Of a stretch of DNA of 64,000 nt, positions 1 to 11,889 are shown piece by piece. The stretch lies in assembly GCA_963757115.1 (NCBI GenBank), contig CAVWQV010000003.1:1-64000 (forward strand), given 5' to 3'. The first letter of the stretch is position 1, and each line of letters starts with the position of its first letter. A program made the translations under genes and the position numbers. Source of the DNA: CAVWQV01 sp963757115. Lineage in GTDB: Bacteria > Pseudomonadota > Alphaproteobacteria > Acetobacterales > Acetobacteraceae. The notes beneath the pieces were generated by a model, which was not told the DNA's origin, did no database searches, and worked only from the letters and a program-made list of their open reading frames with translations.

Positions 1-2
1 GC

Positions 3-1547
3 GCGGCAGAGCTGTTCATGGACCTGCTGTGCGGGCACCATGAACAGCTTCGGGCGGAGCATCGCCCCGATCACCGGCCTGAGCACCGCCGAGCGGACGG
101 GGCGCGTTGGCTCGCCATCCTGAACGAGACGGGGTTCCTCGGCCGCTATATCCCCGATTGGGCGCGCATCGTCGGGCAGATGCAGTTCGACACCTATCAC
201 ATCTACACGGTCGACGAGCACACGATCGAGGCGGTGCGGGTGCTCGACACCTTGGCGCGCGGCGAACTCGCGGAGGTGGCGCCGATCGCCTCGAACTTGA
301 TGGAGCAGATGCAGTCCCGGCGAGCGCTCTACGTCGCCATGCTGATGCACGACATCGCCAAGGGACGGGGCGGCGACCATTCGGAGATCGGCGCGGAACT
401 GGCGCTTGAGGTGGGCCCGGGCCTCGGATTGTCGGCCGAGGAAACGGAAACCGTCTCGTGGCTGGTGCTGCACCATCTGCTGCTCAGCGAAACGGCGTTC
501 AAGCGCGACATCGACGACCCGAAGACGATCCTCGACCTTGCGGAAGTCATCCAGTCGCCCGAGCGGCTACGGCTCCTCCTGGTGCTGACCGTCGCCGACA
601 TGCGGGCCGTATCGCCGAAGGTGTGGAACGGCTGGAAGGCGACGTTGCTGCGCGAGCTTTACTCGCGGGTCGCCGAGGTGCTGGCGGGCGGGCTTTCGAC
701 CCCCGAGCGCGACGTCAGGGTGGCCCGGGCCAAACAGGCCCTCGCCGCGCTGCTGCCCGGCTGGACAGCGGCCGAACTCGAGCACTTCACCTCGCTCGGC
801 TATGCGGGCTACTGGCTCTCGTTTGACCCTGAAACGCACGCCCGCCACGCGCGGCTGGTGCGGCAGGCCGAGCGGCACCGCCAGCCGCTGACCGTCGAAA
901 CACAGTCTCTGCCGGCCCGCGCGGTGACGGAGGTGACCGTGCATGTGGCCGATCACGCCGGCCTGTTCAGCAAGATTGCCGGCGCACTCGCGGTGGCCGG
1001 AGCCTCGATCGTAGATGCCCGCATTCACACTATGACGGATGGCATGGCGCTCGACACGTTCTGGATCCAGGACGCGGGCGGCGGACCGTTTGACGCCCCT
1101 CACCGCCTTGCCCGGTTGTCGGTGCTGATCGAGCAGGCGCTTTCGGGACGAATTGCCCTGAACGCGGAAATCTCCCGCGTTTCAAAGACGATGCTCGGGC
1201 GACGGATGCGCGTCATCCACGTCCCGCCGCGCGTGGTCATCGACAATCATGCCTCCAACACGCACACCGTGCTGGAGATAAACGGGCGCGACCGGCCCGG
1301 CCTCCTGCACGACCTCACGGCAGCAATCAGCGATGAGGGATTGCAGATCGCATCCGCGCATGTCACTACCTACGGTGTGCGTGCGGTCGATGTTTTCTAC
1401 GTGAAGGATGTGTTCGGTCTGAAGATCGAGAATGATCGGCGTCTCGCCCAGCTGCGCGAGGCGCTACTCACGGCCCTCGGTGGCACGGAGGAGAGGCCGC
1501 AACATCCAGTGCCAGCCGTCCGCAAGCGACGGCGGGCCGGAGCCTAG
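3..1547 (+). CDS. glnD: Bifunctional uridylyltransferase/uridylyl-removing enzyme GlnD, 3' part
   Basis: GlnD senses glutamine and adds or removes UMP on the PII proteins. The reading frame is open from the window edge, so the nucleotidyltransferase domain and true start lie upstream; 514 residues are visible. The part seen holds the conserved stretch QMQFDTYHIYTVDEHT, an HD domain (MLMHDIAKGRGGDHSE, then LVLHHLLL) for the uridylyl-removing activity, and two C-terminal ACT domains, the first starting near VTVHVADHAGLFSKIAG and the second near TVLEINGRDRPGLLHD. The order HD-ACT-ACT is the usual one. Close to the left edge a His/Arg/Pro-rich run (about bases 40-105) looks unlike the family and may hide a local reading error. 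The identity is secure from the domain order and motifs. Confidence 0.95.
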   Translation, partial: AAELFMDLLCGHHEQLRAEHRPDHRPEHRRADGARWLAILNETGFLGRYIPDWARIVGQMQFDTYHIYTVDEHTIEAVRVLDTLARGELAEVAPIASNLMEQMQSRRALYVAMLMHDIAKGRGGDHSEIGAELALEVGPGLGLSAEETETVSWLVLHHLLLSETAFKRDIDDPKTILDLAEVIQSPERLRLLLVLTVADMRAVSPKVWNGWKATLLRELYSRVAEVLAGGLSTPERDVRVARAKQALAALLPGWTAAELEHFTSLGYAGYWLSFDPETHARHARLVRQAERHRQPLTVETQSLPARAVTEVTVHVADHAGLFSKIAGALAVAGASIVDARIHTMTDGMALDTFWIQDAGGGPFDAPHRLARLSVLIEQALSGRIALNAEISRVSKTMLGRRMRVIHVPPRVVIDNHASNTHTVLEINGRDRPGLLHDLTAAISDEGLQIASAHVTTYGVRAVDVFYVKDVFGLKIENDRRLAQLREALLTALGGTEERPQHPVPAVRKRRRAGA

Positions 1548-1624
1548 ACCCACGCTAGCGCCACGGGTTGTCTACCCTGGGTTATGAACAATCTTGAGTG
1601 GTCTGGGTACGGGAGATCCAACGT

Positions 1625-2282
1625 ATGGTGGACAGTGATGTCATGTTGTCGTTCGAATCCTTGGGCGACAATTGCGAGTTCGGCTTGGTGCAGCGACACG
1701 CCGGCGTCGCCCCGCTGGGCTTATTGCGGTTCGCCGGGTTTCATATTCCCGTCGAGCGGCGAACTCGGGCGACTGATCGAGGCGTTCGACGCCCGGTTCG
1801 AGGGTCTGGGAAACCTGTCCACGGTGCGGGTGGAAGCGGCGGGTGCCGAGGGCCGGCGCGAGTTCCTCCTCTACGAGGACGCCTGGAACTTGATGTATCA
1901 CACCTTTCAATCGGAGGGGCAGGTGGACCCCGAGGTCCTTCGCGCCCAGGAAGCGCAGAAGCTCCAGTTCCTGCGCCGCAAGTTCCTGACCGACCTCGGC
2001 AACGGCGAGAAAATCTTGGTGTGGAAGTCCAACGTTTCGACGCGCGAAGACGAGGTGTTGAAGCTGGTCGGGCGGCTCCGAGCGTTCGGGCCAAACCTGC
2101 TGCTTTGGGTCGAGCAAGCAGACGAGGCGCACCCGACGGGCTCCGTCGAGCCCCGCGGCGAGGGCCTGATCAAAGGCTACGTCGAGCGATTCGCGCCCTA
2201 CGACAACGCAACCGACATCGACTACAAGCCTTGGTTCAGGGTGTGCGAGGAAGCATACCGCTTGACGCGAGCCATGGCATGA
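1625..2282 (+). CDS. Conserved hypothetical protein with LGDNCEFG motif, frame broken once
   Basis: The first 40 or so residues (FESLGDNCEFGLVQRHAG, then PLGLLRFAGFHIP) lie in one frame. The rest (GELGRLIEAFDARFEGLG through KPWFRVCEEAYRLTRAMA) lies in the next frame. The break is near base 1752; dropping one T there gives a continuous HIPASGELGRLIEA. The corrected product is about 218 residues with no signal peptide or membrane segment. The SLGDNCEFGLVQR opening recalls conserved proteins of Alphaproteobacteria whose function I do not know; a distant relation to the DUF1796 putative cysteine peptidases is possible but unproven. Its stop overlaps the start of an acyl carrier protein gene as ATGA, so the two are probably translated together. 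The ATG at 1625 was chosen because it precedes the motif directly. Confidence 0.7.
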
Positions 2283-2530
2283 GCGGCCAAGAGATCGGGG
2301 CAGGGCTCGCCTCCATCTTCCGGGAAGTTTTCGACGACCCATCGATGGTGCTGCGGCCCGAGTTGACCGCGAAGGACGTCCCGGGTTGGGACTCGCTCAA
2401 GATGGTCATGATCATCATGGCGGTGGAAGAGCGCTTCGGGATCGCCCTGCGCACCAGCGAAATGGACGCCCTCCACTGCGTAGGCGATTTTATCGGCCTG
2501 ATCGAAGCGAAGACCGTCCACAGCCACTAG
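2279..2530 (+). CDS. Acyl carrier protein
   Basis: This 83-residue protein has the acyl carrier layout. An N-terminal helix is followed by the phosphopantetheine site GWDSLKMV, in which the serine of DSL would carry the prosthetic group, and then by the helix MIIMAVEERFGIAL and a C-terminal helix ending in IGLIEAKT. It is not the housekeeping AcpP, whose core is DSLDTVEL. It looks more like a dedicated carrier such as those serving polysaccharide, lipid or secondary metabolite enzymes. Its ATG overlaps the stop of the preceding LGDNCEFG-type gene, which suggests the two work together. No ketosynthase or adenylation gene is adjacent, so the acyl substrate cannot be inferred. The gene is followed by 225 bases without a gene before maeB. 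Confidence 0.85.
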   Translation: MSGQEIGAGLASIFREVFDDPSMVLRPELTAKDVPGWDSLKMVMIIMAVEERFGIALRTSEMDALHCVGDFIGLIEAKTVHSH

Positions 2531-2755
2531 TGCTCTAATTCTGTCACGAGCCGGCCTGGTCGGGTGCATGGCCGAGCTTTGTCCGGCCATGCACGGCGCA
2601 ACCACACGATTGAGCTGGATCGCCGGACCAATCCCGGTGACGACAATCGAAGCAAGAACGGTTCTACAAGTGGCCCGATGTAGCGCCGTCCTCTCTGCTC
2701 CCCCTTCCCCGGACGCCCGCGCGGCCACACACTGGTCAGAAACGGGAGGACAGTC

Positions 2756-5038
<2,283 letters not shown>

Positions 5039-5258
5039 GGTCGGCGCGTAGTTGGTCCAGGGTCACGGGGCAGGTCGGCGAACCCCGGAAGCGGCAGCTG
5101 GCCGTCCACTCGTGGGACGCATCGCGACGGCCTGGCGCAGCTCGACGCAATGATGGCGCGTCACGGCGCTTCCCACGCTGGGCGCGCGAGGCGACCGGGG
5201 AGACGCAGTTGGCCGACGCCCGCCGGCGACCGTGCACGAGCAGAGTAGCAGGTTCGTG

Positions 5259-6923
5259 ATGCAGCATCGTCGCCGCACCGCCATCATCGCATCAATCGTC
5301 GCCCTGGCGGGCATCGTTCTGACGGCCGCCCTTGTCTATCGCTCGGTCATACCCGGCCTTTCAAGCGCCCGGGGCGAGCCTCCGGCCATCGAGCTGTCGG
5401 TCGCGACCTGGCTATTGCGAGCGAGCGTCCCCGAGGCCGACAGAACGCGCGCCAATCCGTTGGGCCGCGATCCGGCCGACATCGCGGCGGGGCAGGATAT
5501 TTTCAGGCAGAAGTGCGAAACCTGCCACGCCTATGACGGCAGCGGCAAAACCCAGATTGGCTCCGGGCAATATCCAAAGCCTCCGGTGCTTCGCTCGATG
5601 AACGTCATGTCGCTGACGGACGGCGAGCTTTTCTACTTCATCCGGAACGGAATACGGAACACGGGCATGCCGGCATGGTCGATGCCGGATTTGCAGCTCT
5701 GGCAACTCGTTGCCTATCTGCGCCATTTGCCGATTGTCGCGGCGCTCTCGCCGCAGCTCGTGGCCGACGCCGCGCCGAAACCCGGCAATGACGCGCACTA
5801 CGTTGGCTCTGCCGCCTGCAAGTCGTGTCACGCCGCGGTCTACGATCGTTGGAGCAAAACGCGGATGGCGAATGTCATTCGCGATCCCAAAGAGTTTCCG
5901 GACGCGATCATCCCGGACCTCTCCAAACCCGACCCGCTGCTGACGTTCACGAAAGACGACATCGCCTTCGTCTACGGCAGCAAGTGGAAGCAGCGTTATT
6001 TCAAAAAGGTCGGCGATGATTATTTCCCGCTGCCAGCACAGTGGGATATCACGCATAAACTCTGGCGCGCCTATCATGTGCCGAACGGCGCGGATTGGTG
6101 GGTGCCGTTCTATCCGGTCGACAATATGCAACGGCCAACCGGCCCGCTATGCGACGGCTGCCATTCGGTGAACTACGATATCGCAAGCAAAACACCGACG
6201 GAGTGGAACGTCGGCTGCGAACGCTGCCACGGGCCTGGCAGCGCGCACGTCGCGAAGCCGGTGCGGGAGACCATCATCAACCCGGCCCGGCTGGACTACG
6301 TGCAGGCGAACGACACCTGCATCCAGTGTCACTCGCAGGGGCAACCGCTGGCTAACCCGATTGGCGGCAAATACTACGACTGGCCGGTCGGCTACCACGT
6401 CGGCTCGAACCTCGCCGACTTCTGGAAGCTGGAGCCGCACAAGCTCGGCGAGACGACGTTCACGCATTTCCCGGACGGCACGGCGCATAAGAACCGCATG
6501 CAGGGCAACGATTTCGCGACCAGCCTCATGTATGCGCGCGGCGTTACCTGCTTCAGTTGCCACGACCCGCACGGCTCTGAGAACGACGCCATGCTGCGCC
6601 AGTCCGGCAACAGCATGTGCCTCACGTGCCACGGCCCGAACACGCAAAACGGTCCGCATGCCGCGACCATCGCGGCGCACACCCACCACGCCCCGGATAG
6701 CGCGGGCAGTCAGTGTGCGGCATGCCACATGCCGAAGATCGCGCAGACGATTGCCGACGTGAACGTCCGCAGTCACACCTTCCGCTTCGTCTACCCGGAT
6801 CGGACCGACAGCCTGAAGATCCCGAATGCGTGCAACGTCTGCCACGCCGACAAATCCACCGCCTGGGCAACAGACGCTCTGCTGCACTGGAACGATCGCT
6901 CCCCGTGGCGCGTCGGGGATTAA
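5259..6923 (+). CDS. Membrane-anchored nine-haem cytochrome c
   Basis: The product of about 554 residues begins with a basic N-terminus and one membrane segment (IIASIVALAGIVLTAALVY), so it should be anchored in the inner membrane with its haems in the periplasm. Nine CXXCH haem sites are present: CETCH, CKSCH, CDGCH, CERCH, CIQCH, CFSCH, CLTCH, CAACH and CNVCH. The first sits near residue 86 in a class I cytochrome c domain with a likely axial Met in GMPAW. The other eight form a multihaem domain like those of the cytochrome c554 and hydroxylamine-oxidoreductase-related electron carriers, with GERCHGPGSAH-like and FSCHDPHG motifs. An electron-transfer role is clear but the partner is not. 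I chose the ATG at 5259 over an upstream GTG at 5232. No oxidase or maturation genes are adjacent. Confidence 0.9.
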   Translation: MQHRRRTAIIASIVALAGIVLTAALVYRSVIPGLSSARGEPPAIELSVATWLLRASVPEADRTRANPLGRDPADIAAGQDIFRQKCETCHAYDGSGKTQIGSGQYPKPPVLRSMNVMSLTDGELFYFIRNGIRNTGMPAWSMPDLQLWQLVAYLRHLPIVAALSPQLVADAAPKPGNDAHYVGSAACKSCHAAVYDRWSKTRMANVIRDPKEFPDAIIPDLSKPDPLLTFTKDDIAFVYGSKWKQRYFKKVGDDYFPLPAQWDITHKLWRAYHVPNGADWWVPFYPVDNMQRPTGPLCDGCHSVNYDIASKTPTEWNVGCERCHGPGSAHVAKPVRETIINPARLDYVQANDTCIQCHSQGQPLANPIGGKYYDWPVGYHVGSNLADFWKLEPHKLGETTFTHFPDGTAHKNRMQGNDFATSLMYARGVTCFSCHDPHGSENDAMLRQSGNSMCLTCHGPNTQNGPHAATIAAHTHHAPDSAGSQCAACHMPKIAQTIADVNVRSHTFRFVYPDRTDSLKIPNACNVCHADKSTAWATDALLHWNDRSPWRVGD

Positions 6924-7064
6924 GATCATACTCACGTTGCCAGCCGGGAAACGGGGCTGAGAAGAGCCGGCGCAAGGAGCCTCGGCGGGCAGGTCGGAGC
7001 AACAAGCGGGAGGCGAGGGCGCGTTGCTAGGACGACAGTGAGGCGAACCCGAAAGGAGGCCTCA

Positions 7065-7541
7065 ATGTCCCGATTCCGTTGCATCCCGATGCCCCATGAA
7101 ACCGCTACGCGGTTCCGCGACACCGGCCGCGACGACGCCGGCGAGACGCTGCACAGCCGGGTGGTGCAGACCAAGGGCTCGCCCTGCCGCCATTGCCTAC
7201 GCCTCGGCGAACCGGGCGAGCCGGTGCTGCTCGGCCGCTACGACCTGCGGCTGCCGCGCGGCGTCTATTGGACACCAAGCCCGATCTGGGTCCATGCGCA
7301 CGATTGCCCGTTGTTCGACGCAACCGACACTATCCCTGAGACAGTGCGCGCCAGCCTCGTCTCGGTCCGCGCCTATGACGGGGACGACATGTGCCTCTAC
7401 GATCTCGGCCACGTGTGCGAGGGGACCGAGGTGGACGAGCCGCTCGCGCGTGCGCTCGGCGACCGCCGGACTGTGTACGTCAACATCCACACCGCCAAGC
7501 CCGGATGCTGGCTGTGCCGGGTAGAGCGGCTTGCGGGGTGA
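7065..7541 (+). CDS. DUF1203 family protein
   Basis: The product of 158 residues matches the DUF1203 pattern: a conserved GSPCRHCLRLGEPGEPVLLG segment, then PSPIWVHAHDCPLF and a C-terminal stretch around VYVNIHTAKPGCWLCRVER. The function of this family is unknown. The conserved cysteines and histidines could bind a metal, but this is speculation. The start ATG at 7065 follows an excellent AAAGGAGG ribosome site; an upstream ATG-like start at 7038 would put that site inside the coding region. The gene follows the multihaem cytochrome gene by 140 bases, in the same direction, but nothing else links the two. It ends just before a transposase remnant. Confidence 0.85.
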   Translation: MSRFRCIPMPHETATRFRDTGRDDAGETLHSRVVQTKGSPCRHCLRLGEPGEPVLLGRYDLRLPRGVYWTPSPIWVHAHDCPLFDATDTIPETVRASLVSVRAYDGDDMCLYDLGHVCEGTEVDEPLARALGDRRTVYVNIHTAKPGCWLCRVERLAG

Positions 7542-7589
7542 TCGCCGTCGTGCGCCGCCGTTTCGGCGGCGGGAGGTCAGGGTTCGGCG

Positions 7590-7725
7590 AGAAGCGGGTG
7601 GATGATCGGCGCGTGATCAGCGGCATCGTGCATGTGTTGCGCTCGGGTGGTCGCTGGATCGACGCGCCGTGTACGTATGGGCCGCGCAAGACGCTGTACA
7701 GCCGGTTCGTCACTCAGCACGGTCG
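7590..7725 (+). mobile_element. IS5-family transposase remnant (N-terminal piece)
   Basis: A short stretch translates as VDDRRVISGIVHVLRSGGRW followed by IDAP and YGPRKTLYSRFV, the N-terminal DUF4096 segment of IS5-family transposases. Nothing of the catalytic domain follows in frame, and no terminal repeats could be assigned. The remaining bases to 7998 hold no gene I can support. It is a decayed fragment left between the DUF1203 gene and the esterase. Confidence 0.7.
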
Positions 7726-7998
7726 CGTAGCTGCGCGCTGCCGGATCAAGCCGCGTGATCCGGTCGAGGATCGCTCCCGGACCGTCACCGGCGACAGCTC
7801 TCGACGACGAAGGCGATCAGAGAGGTCGAGCTTGCAGCCGTCCTTTGTCGGTGATCGCCGAACGCGCTCGTGATCGTGTCGCCCCGACCAGCCGGTTCGT
7901 GGTCGCGCGGCTAAGTGGGCTTGCCAACACCGAGATTTTCGTTCCAGGTGATCTGAAGTCAGAGCGCCCGCGATCACGGTGCCGTTGGAGGAAAACGC

Positions 7999-9594
7999 AT
8001 GCGAACACCGAAACATCGGACCTCCATAGCCGTGGGTGCTTGGAGGAGATGGCCTCTCATGGCCGTAGCGGCAGCTATCGGCCCTCGCCGTCGGCGGGAC
8101 GGCGCGCGCCGAACCCGTGGCCTACACGCAGAACGGCAAGGTAACGGGCACTGTTGCAGAGGGCATGCGCGAGTTCCTCGGCATCCGCTATGCGGCGCCG
8201 CCTATCGGACCGCTGCGCTGGCAGCCTCCGCAGCCCGTCCCGGCCGACATGGCGACCAAAACCGCGACAGCGTTCGCGCCACATTGCCCGCAATCTGCAT
8301 CGCCCTACGGGATCGCCAGCACCACCGAAGACTGCCTCTTTCTCAACGTGTACACACCGGATCACGACAAGCTCCCCGGTTCGGCGGGCCTGCCGGTGAT
8401 GGTGTGGATCCATGGCGGTGCGCTCGTCGTCGGCGAAAGCGAGGGCTACGATCCCGTCAAGCTCGTCACCAACGGCGATGTGATCGTGGTCACGATAAAT
8501 TATCGTCTTGGGTATCTCGGCTTTTTGGCGGAGGCGGGGCTCGACGCCGAAGGCCACGTCGCGGCGAATTACGGGTTGCTCGACCAGCAATTCGCGCTCG
8601 ACTGGGTACGGCGCAACGTTGCGGGCTTCGGCGGCGACCCAAGCAAGGTCACCATCTTCGGCGAGTCGGCCGGCGGCCTCAGCGTGCTGTCCAATCTGGT
8701 TTCGCCAACCGCGCACGGTCTGTTCAACCGGGCGATCGTCGAAAGCGGCGCTTATGCGCTCAAGCTGCCATCGCTTGCGACGGCGGAGACGTCGGGCAAC
8801 GCCGTCGCCGCATCGGCCGGCTGCAACGCCAGCGACACGTCCTGCCTTCGTCAGCTTTCGGTGGAGCAGCTTCTCACTCTAGCTGCTGCACCCGGCGTGA
8901 GCGTCACGACCATCGTGGACGGCACGACACTTCCCTTGTCGATCGACGTCGCACTGCGCACAGGAAGCTTCAACCGCGTTCCGGTGATGAACGGGTCCAA
9001 CCGCGACGAGTACCGGCTGTTCACCACCGCCGACGCGAACCTCACCGCTGCTGACTACCCCACCACCCTCGCCGGCATCTACGGCGACACGCTCGGCGCC
9101 GCAGTGGCAGCGGAATATCCGGTCGGGGACTACGACCAGCCCGTGCTCGCGTTGGCCGCTGCCGTCACCGACCAGGTTTTCGCCTGCACGGCGAAGCTCG
9201 TCGACCGTTGGGCGTCGCGGTTGGTTCCCACCTACGCGTACGAATTCGCCGACCGCAACGCGCCGCAGGACTTCCTGCCCCCTGCCGGCTACCCGTTTGG
9301 CGCGGCCCACGCGAGCGAGATCCAGTATCTATTTACAATCCCGGAACTGCCCGGCACGCCGCCCCTGTCCCCCGAGCAGGAGCAGTTGTCGGAGCAGATG
9401 GTCGGGTACTGGACCAGTTTCGCGCACAACGCCTCACCGAACGCCGACGGCTTGCCGGATTGGGCGCAGGTACCGAGCACGGCGAGCAATACGTCCAGTC
9501 GCTCATCCCGCCGAGTTCGGTGCCCGTGACGGACTTCTCAGCAGAGCACCACTGCGAGTTCTGGCAGCCGGTTATCAATCCGCCACCAAGCTAG
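7999..9594 (+). CDS. Secreted type-B carboxylesterase, frame broken twice
   Basis: Across two frame breaks this is a full alpha/beta-hydrolase of about 530 residues. It starts with a signal peptide whose first half (to MAVAAAIG) and second half (AVGGTARAEP) lie in different frames, with the break near 8084. The body carries FLGIRYAAPP, EDCLFLNVYTP, the oxyanion loop WIHGGAL and the nucleophile elbow TIFGESAGG with the catalytic Ser. The end, EQYVQSLIPPSS through HHCEFWQP, lies in a third frame after a break between about 9455 and 9485. The usual acid and His residues of the triad are expected in the later half (NRDEYRLF, and AAHASEIQYLF). It should hydrolyse carboxylic esters in the periplasm or outside the cell; the substrate is unknown. 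The breaks may be sequence errors. Confidence 0.85.
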
Positions 9595-9653
9595 CCGCCC
9601 CGCGAAGGGCGCCGTGAGGCGCCCGCTTCGTGGCAAGCGGGTTATAGAGCCGC

Positions 9654-10253
9654 ATGGATGGTTCGGGGAGCGACCTCGCGCGGCTTCGCCGCGTCGCCGG
9701 ACTGGCCGCGTTGCTCAATCTCGCCTATTTCGGCATCGAGTTTGCGGTCGCGCATACGATCCGCTCAGTGACCCTGTTTGCCGACTCGGTCGACTTTCTC
9801 GAGGACACCTCCCTCAATCTCCTGATTCTTGTCGCGCTCGCGTGGCCGACTAGACAACGCGCAATGGTCGGCATGGCGCTTGCGGCGATCCTGCTGATTC
9901 CGGGCGTCGCCACGCTTTGGACCGCTTGGGAAAAATTTCAAATGCCGGCGGGGCCCGACCCGCTGTCACTCTCGCTCACGGGACTAGGTGCGCTCGTCGT
10001 CAATCTGACGTGCGCGCTACTGTTCGCCCGGTATCGGCGGTTTGGTGGAAGTCTCACGAAGGCTGCGTTCCTTTCCGCACGCAACGACGTGCTGGCGAAC
10101 TTGGCGATCCTGCTCGTGGCACTGACGACCGCATGGATCTGGCGTTCGGCCTGGCCCGATCTCATCGTTGGGCTCGGCATCGCCGCACTCAATGCCGATG
10201 CTGCATTCGAGGTCTGGGCAGCTGCCCGGAGCGAGCGTCAAACCCCAGTTTGA
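9654..10253 (+). CDS. Cation diffusion facilitator-like membrane protein, short form
   Basis: This protein of 199 residues has five or six hydrophobic segments and the layout of the transmembrane half of the CDF family. Visible features are AYFGIEFAVAHTIRSVTLFA, ADSVDFLED where CDF transporters have their first metal-site Asp pair, SARNDVLANLAILLV for the second site, and AWPDLIVGLGIAALN. The cytoplasmic metal-binding tail of full CDF proteins is missing, as in other short cation transporters of this group. Transport of a divalent metal is therefore likely but the ion cannot be named. It stands alone, 60 bases after the esterase. Confidence 0.75.
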   Translation: MDGSGSDLARLRRVAGLAALLNLAYFGIEFAVAHTIRSVTLFADSVDFLEDTSLNLLILVALAWPTRQRAMVGMALAAILLIPGVATLWTAWEKFQMPAGPDPLSLSLTGLGALVVNLTCALLFARYRRFGGSLTKAAFLSARNDVLANLAILLVALTTAWIWRSAWPDLIVGLGIAALNADAAFEVWAAARSERQTPV

Positions 10254-10460
10254 GCGCGTTGATTGCTCCCAGAGTCGTGATGGGCGCTCCTCTTGACGCC
10301 AAAATCCGTAACTTAGCCCCAATGAATACTCCGTGTCCGGCGTCCCACCTTGGCCCGCCACTTGCAATCGGGCGGCTTGCAATTACGGCAAGCCCTCGCC
10401 GTTTGTGCCCAAGTACGACAAGCTGCCCGCACGTGACCCTTCCTGTGGTGAGGAGCAAAC

Positions 10461-11861
10461 ATGCCGACGGACGATATCCACTATCTCGAGCTCACCGAGC
10501 TGACCCGGCGCATCCAGGCGCGCGAGCTGTCGGCGTTGGAGGCGACGGAAGCGGAACTCGCCCGCATCGAGGGGCTCGACAAGACGTTGCACAGCTACGT
10601 GCTTGTGCTGCCCGAGCGCGCGCGAGCGCAAGCGCGGCAGGCGGACGCGGCAATCGCGGCCGGCGACATCAAGGGCCCGCTGCACGGCGCGCCCATCGCC
10701 GTCAAGGACCTATGTTGGATGCGGGGCGTGCCGACCGCGGCGGGGACCACGATCTACCGCGACTATCGGCCGACCGAGGACGCGACGGTAGTGAGCAAGC
10801 TCGAAGCGGCCGGTGCGGTGATTCTGGGCAAGCTGCAACTGACTGAGGGCGCCTACGCCGATCACCATCCCGACATCACGCCACCGGTCAATCCGTGGAG
10901 CGCCGCGCACTGGCCCGGCGCGTCGTCAAGCGGCTCCGGCGCGGCCACCGCGGCCGGGCTCTGCTACGGATCGCTCGGGTCGGACACCGGCGGCTCCATC
11001 CGCTTCCCCTCGGCCGCGAACGGGCTGACCGGCCTGAAGCCGACCTGGGGTCGGGTGAGCCGCTACGGCGTGTTCGAACTCGCCGCTACGCTCGACCACG
11101 TCGGCCCGATGACGCGAAGCGCGAAGGACGCAGCCGCCATGCTCGGCGTGATCGCCGGAGCGGACGAGAAGGACCCGACGACCTTGCTCGATCCTGTGCC
11201 CGACTACCTCGGCTCGTTGGAAAGAGGGATGCGCGGGCTGCGGGTCGGCACCGATCCGGCATGGATGGAGGAGGTCGACGCGGCGACGCGGCGGTCGCTC
11301 GCCTCCGTGATCGACGTCGTTCGCGGCTTGGGCGCAGAGATCCGCGAGATCAAGTTCCCGGACGTGGCAGCCATGGTCGAGGACTGGTTCCCGCTCTGCG
11401 GCGTGGAAACGGCGGTGGCGCACGAGAGCACGTATCCCTCGCGCAAGGCCGAATACGGGCCGGCGCTGTCCGGCGTGATCGAGCTTGGCCGCGGCTTGTC
11501 CGGCATGGCGTATCAGAAGATCGTGCTCCGGCGGAACGATTTCCGGGGCCGGGTCGCGGCGCTATTCCGCGATTTGGACCTGCTGCTAGTTCCGGCACAG
11601 GGCTTCGCCTCACCGACGCTTGCGACGATGCGCACCCTCGGCGAAGATCCCGCGCTGATGCGCTCGCTCCTGGGCTTCACCTGCCCGTTCGATATGACAG
11701 GAAGCCCCACCATAACCCTGCCCTGCGGCTTCACGGACGCCGGCACACCCGTTGGTTTCCAATTCGTCGCCGGGCATCTCGGCGAGGGGCTGCTGTGCCA
11801 GGCGGGGCACGCCTTCCAGGGCGCGACCGATTGGCACAAGCGGCACCCGGCACTCGCCTGA
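10461..11861 (+). CDS. Amidase, amidase-signature family
   Basis: The product of 466 residues is a cytoplasmic amidase-signature enzyme. The Ser-cisSer-Lys set is visible: Lys82 in PIAVKDLCW, the Ser-rich loop GASSSGSGA at 153-161, and Ser179 in SDTGGSIRFPS. It should hydrolyse a linear amide to acid and ammonia. It is the first gene of an operon that continues without a large gap into an ABC importer and HyuA/HyuB, so the substrate is probably what the importer brings in or what HyuAB releases. GatA can be ruled out because no gatB or gatC is near and the length and active-site context fit a catabolic amidase. The ATG at 10461 follows GGTGAGGAGC. Confidence 0.93.
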   Translation: MPTDDIHYLELTELTRRIQARELSALEATEAELARIEGLDKTLHSYVLVLPERARAQARQADAAIAAGDIKGPLHGAPIAVKDLCWMRGVPTAAGTTIYRDYRPTEDATVVSKLEAAGAVILGKLQLTEGAYADHHPDITPPVNPWSAAHWPGASSSGSGAATAAGLCYGSLGSDTGGSIRFPSAANGLTGLKPTWGRVSRYGVFELAATLDHVGPMTRSAKDAAAMLGVIAGADEKDPTTLLDPVPDYLGSLERGMRGLRVGTDPAWMEEVDAATRRSLASVIDVVRGLGAEIREIKFPDVAAMVEDWFPLCGVETAVAHESTYPSRKAEYGPALSGVIELGRGLSGMAYQKIVLRRNDFRGRVAALFRDLDLLLVPAQGFASPTLATMRTLGEDPALMRSLLGFTCPFDMTGSPTITLPCGFTDAGTPVGFQFVAGHLGEGLLCQAGHAFQGATDWHKRHPALA

Positions 11862-11889
11862 CCCACCGACACCCTCAGGAGATCCCAAG

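Noticed and set aside
1598..2530. A single 310-residue gene covering the LGDNCEFG protein and the acyl carrier protein
   Set aside because: The middle part is Arg-rich nonsense; the real middle is in the adjacent frame and the ACP has its own ATG overlapping the stop.
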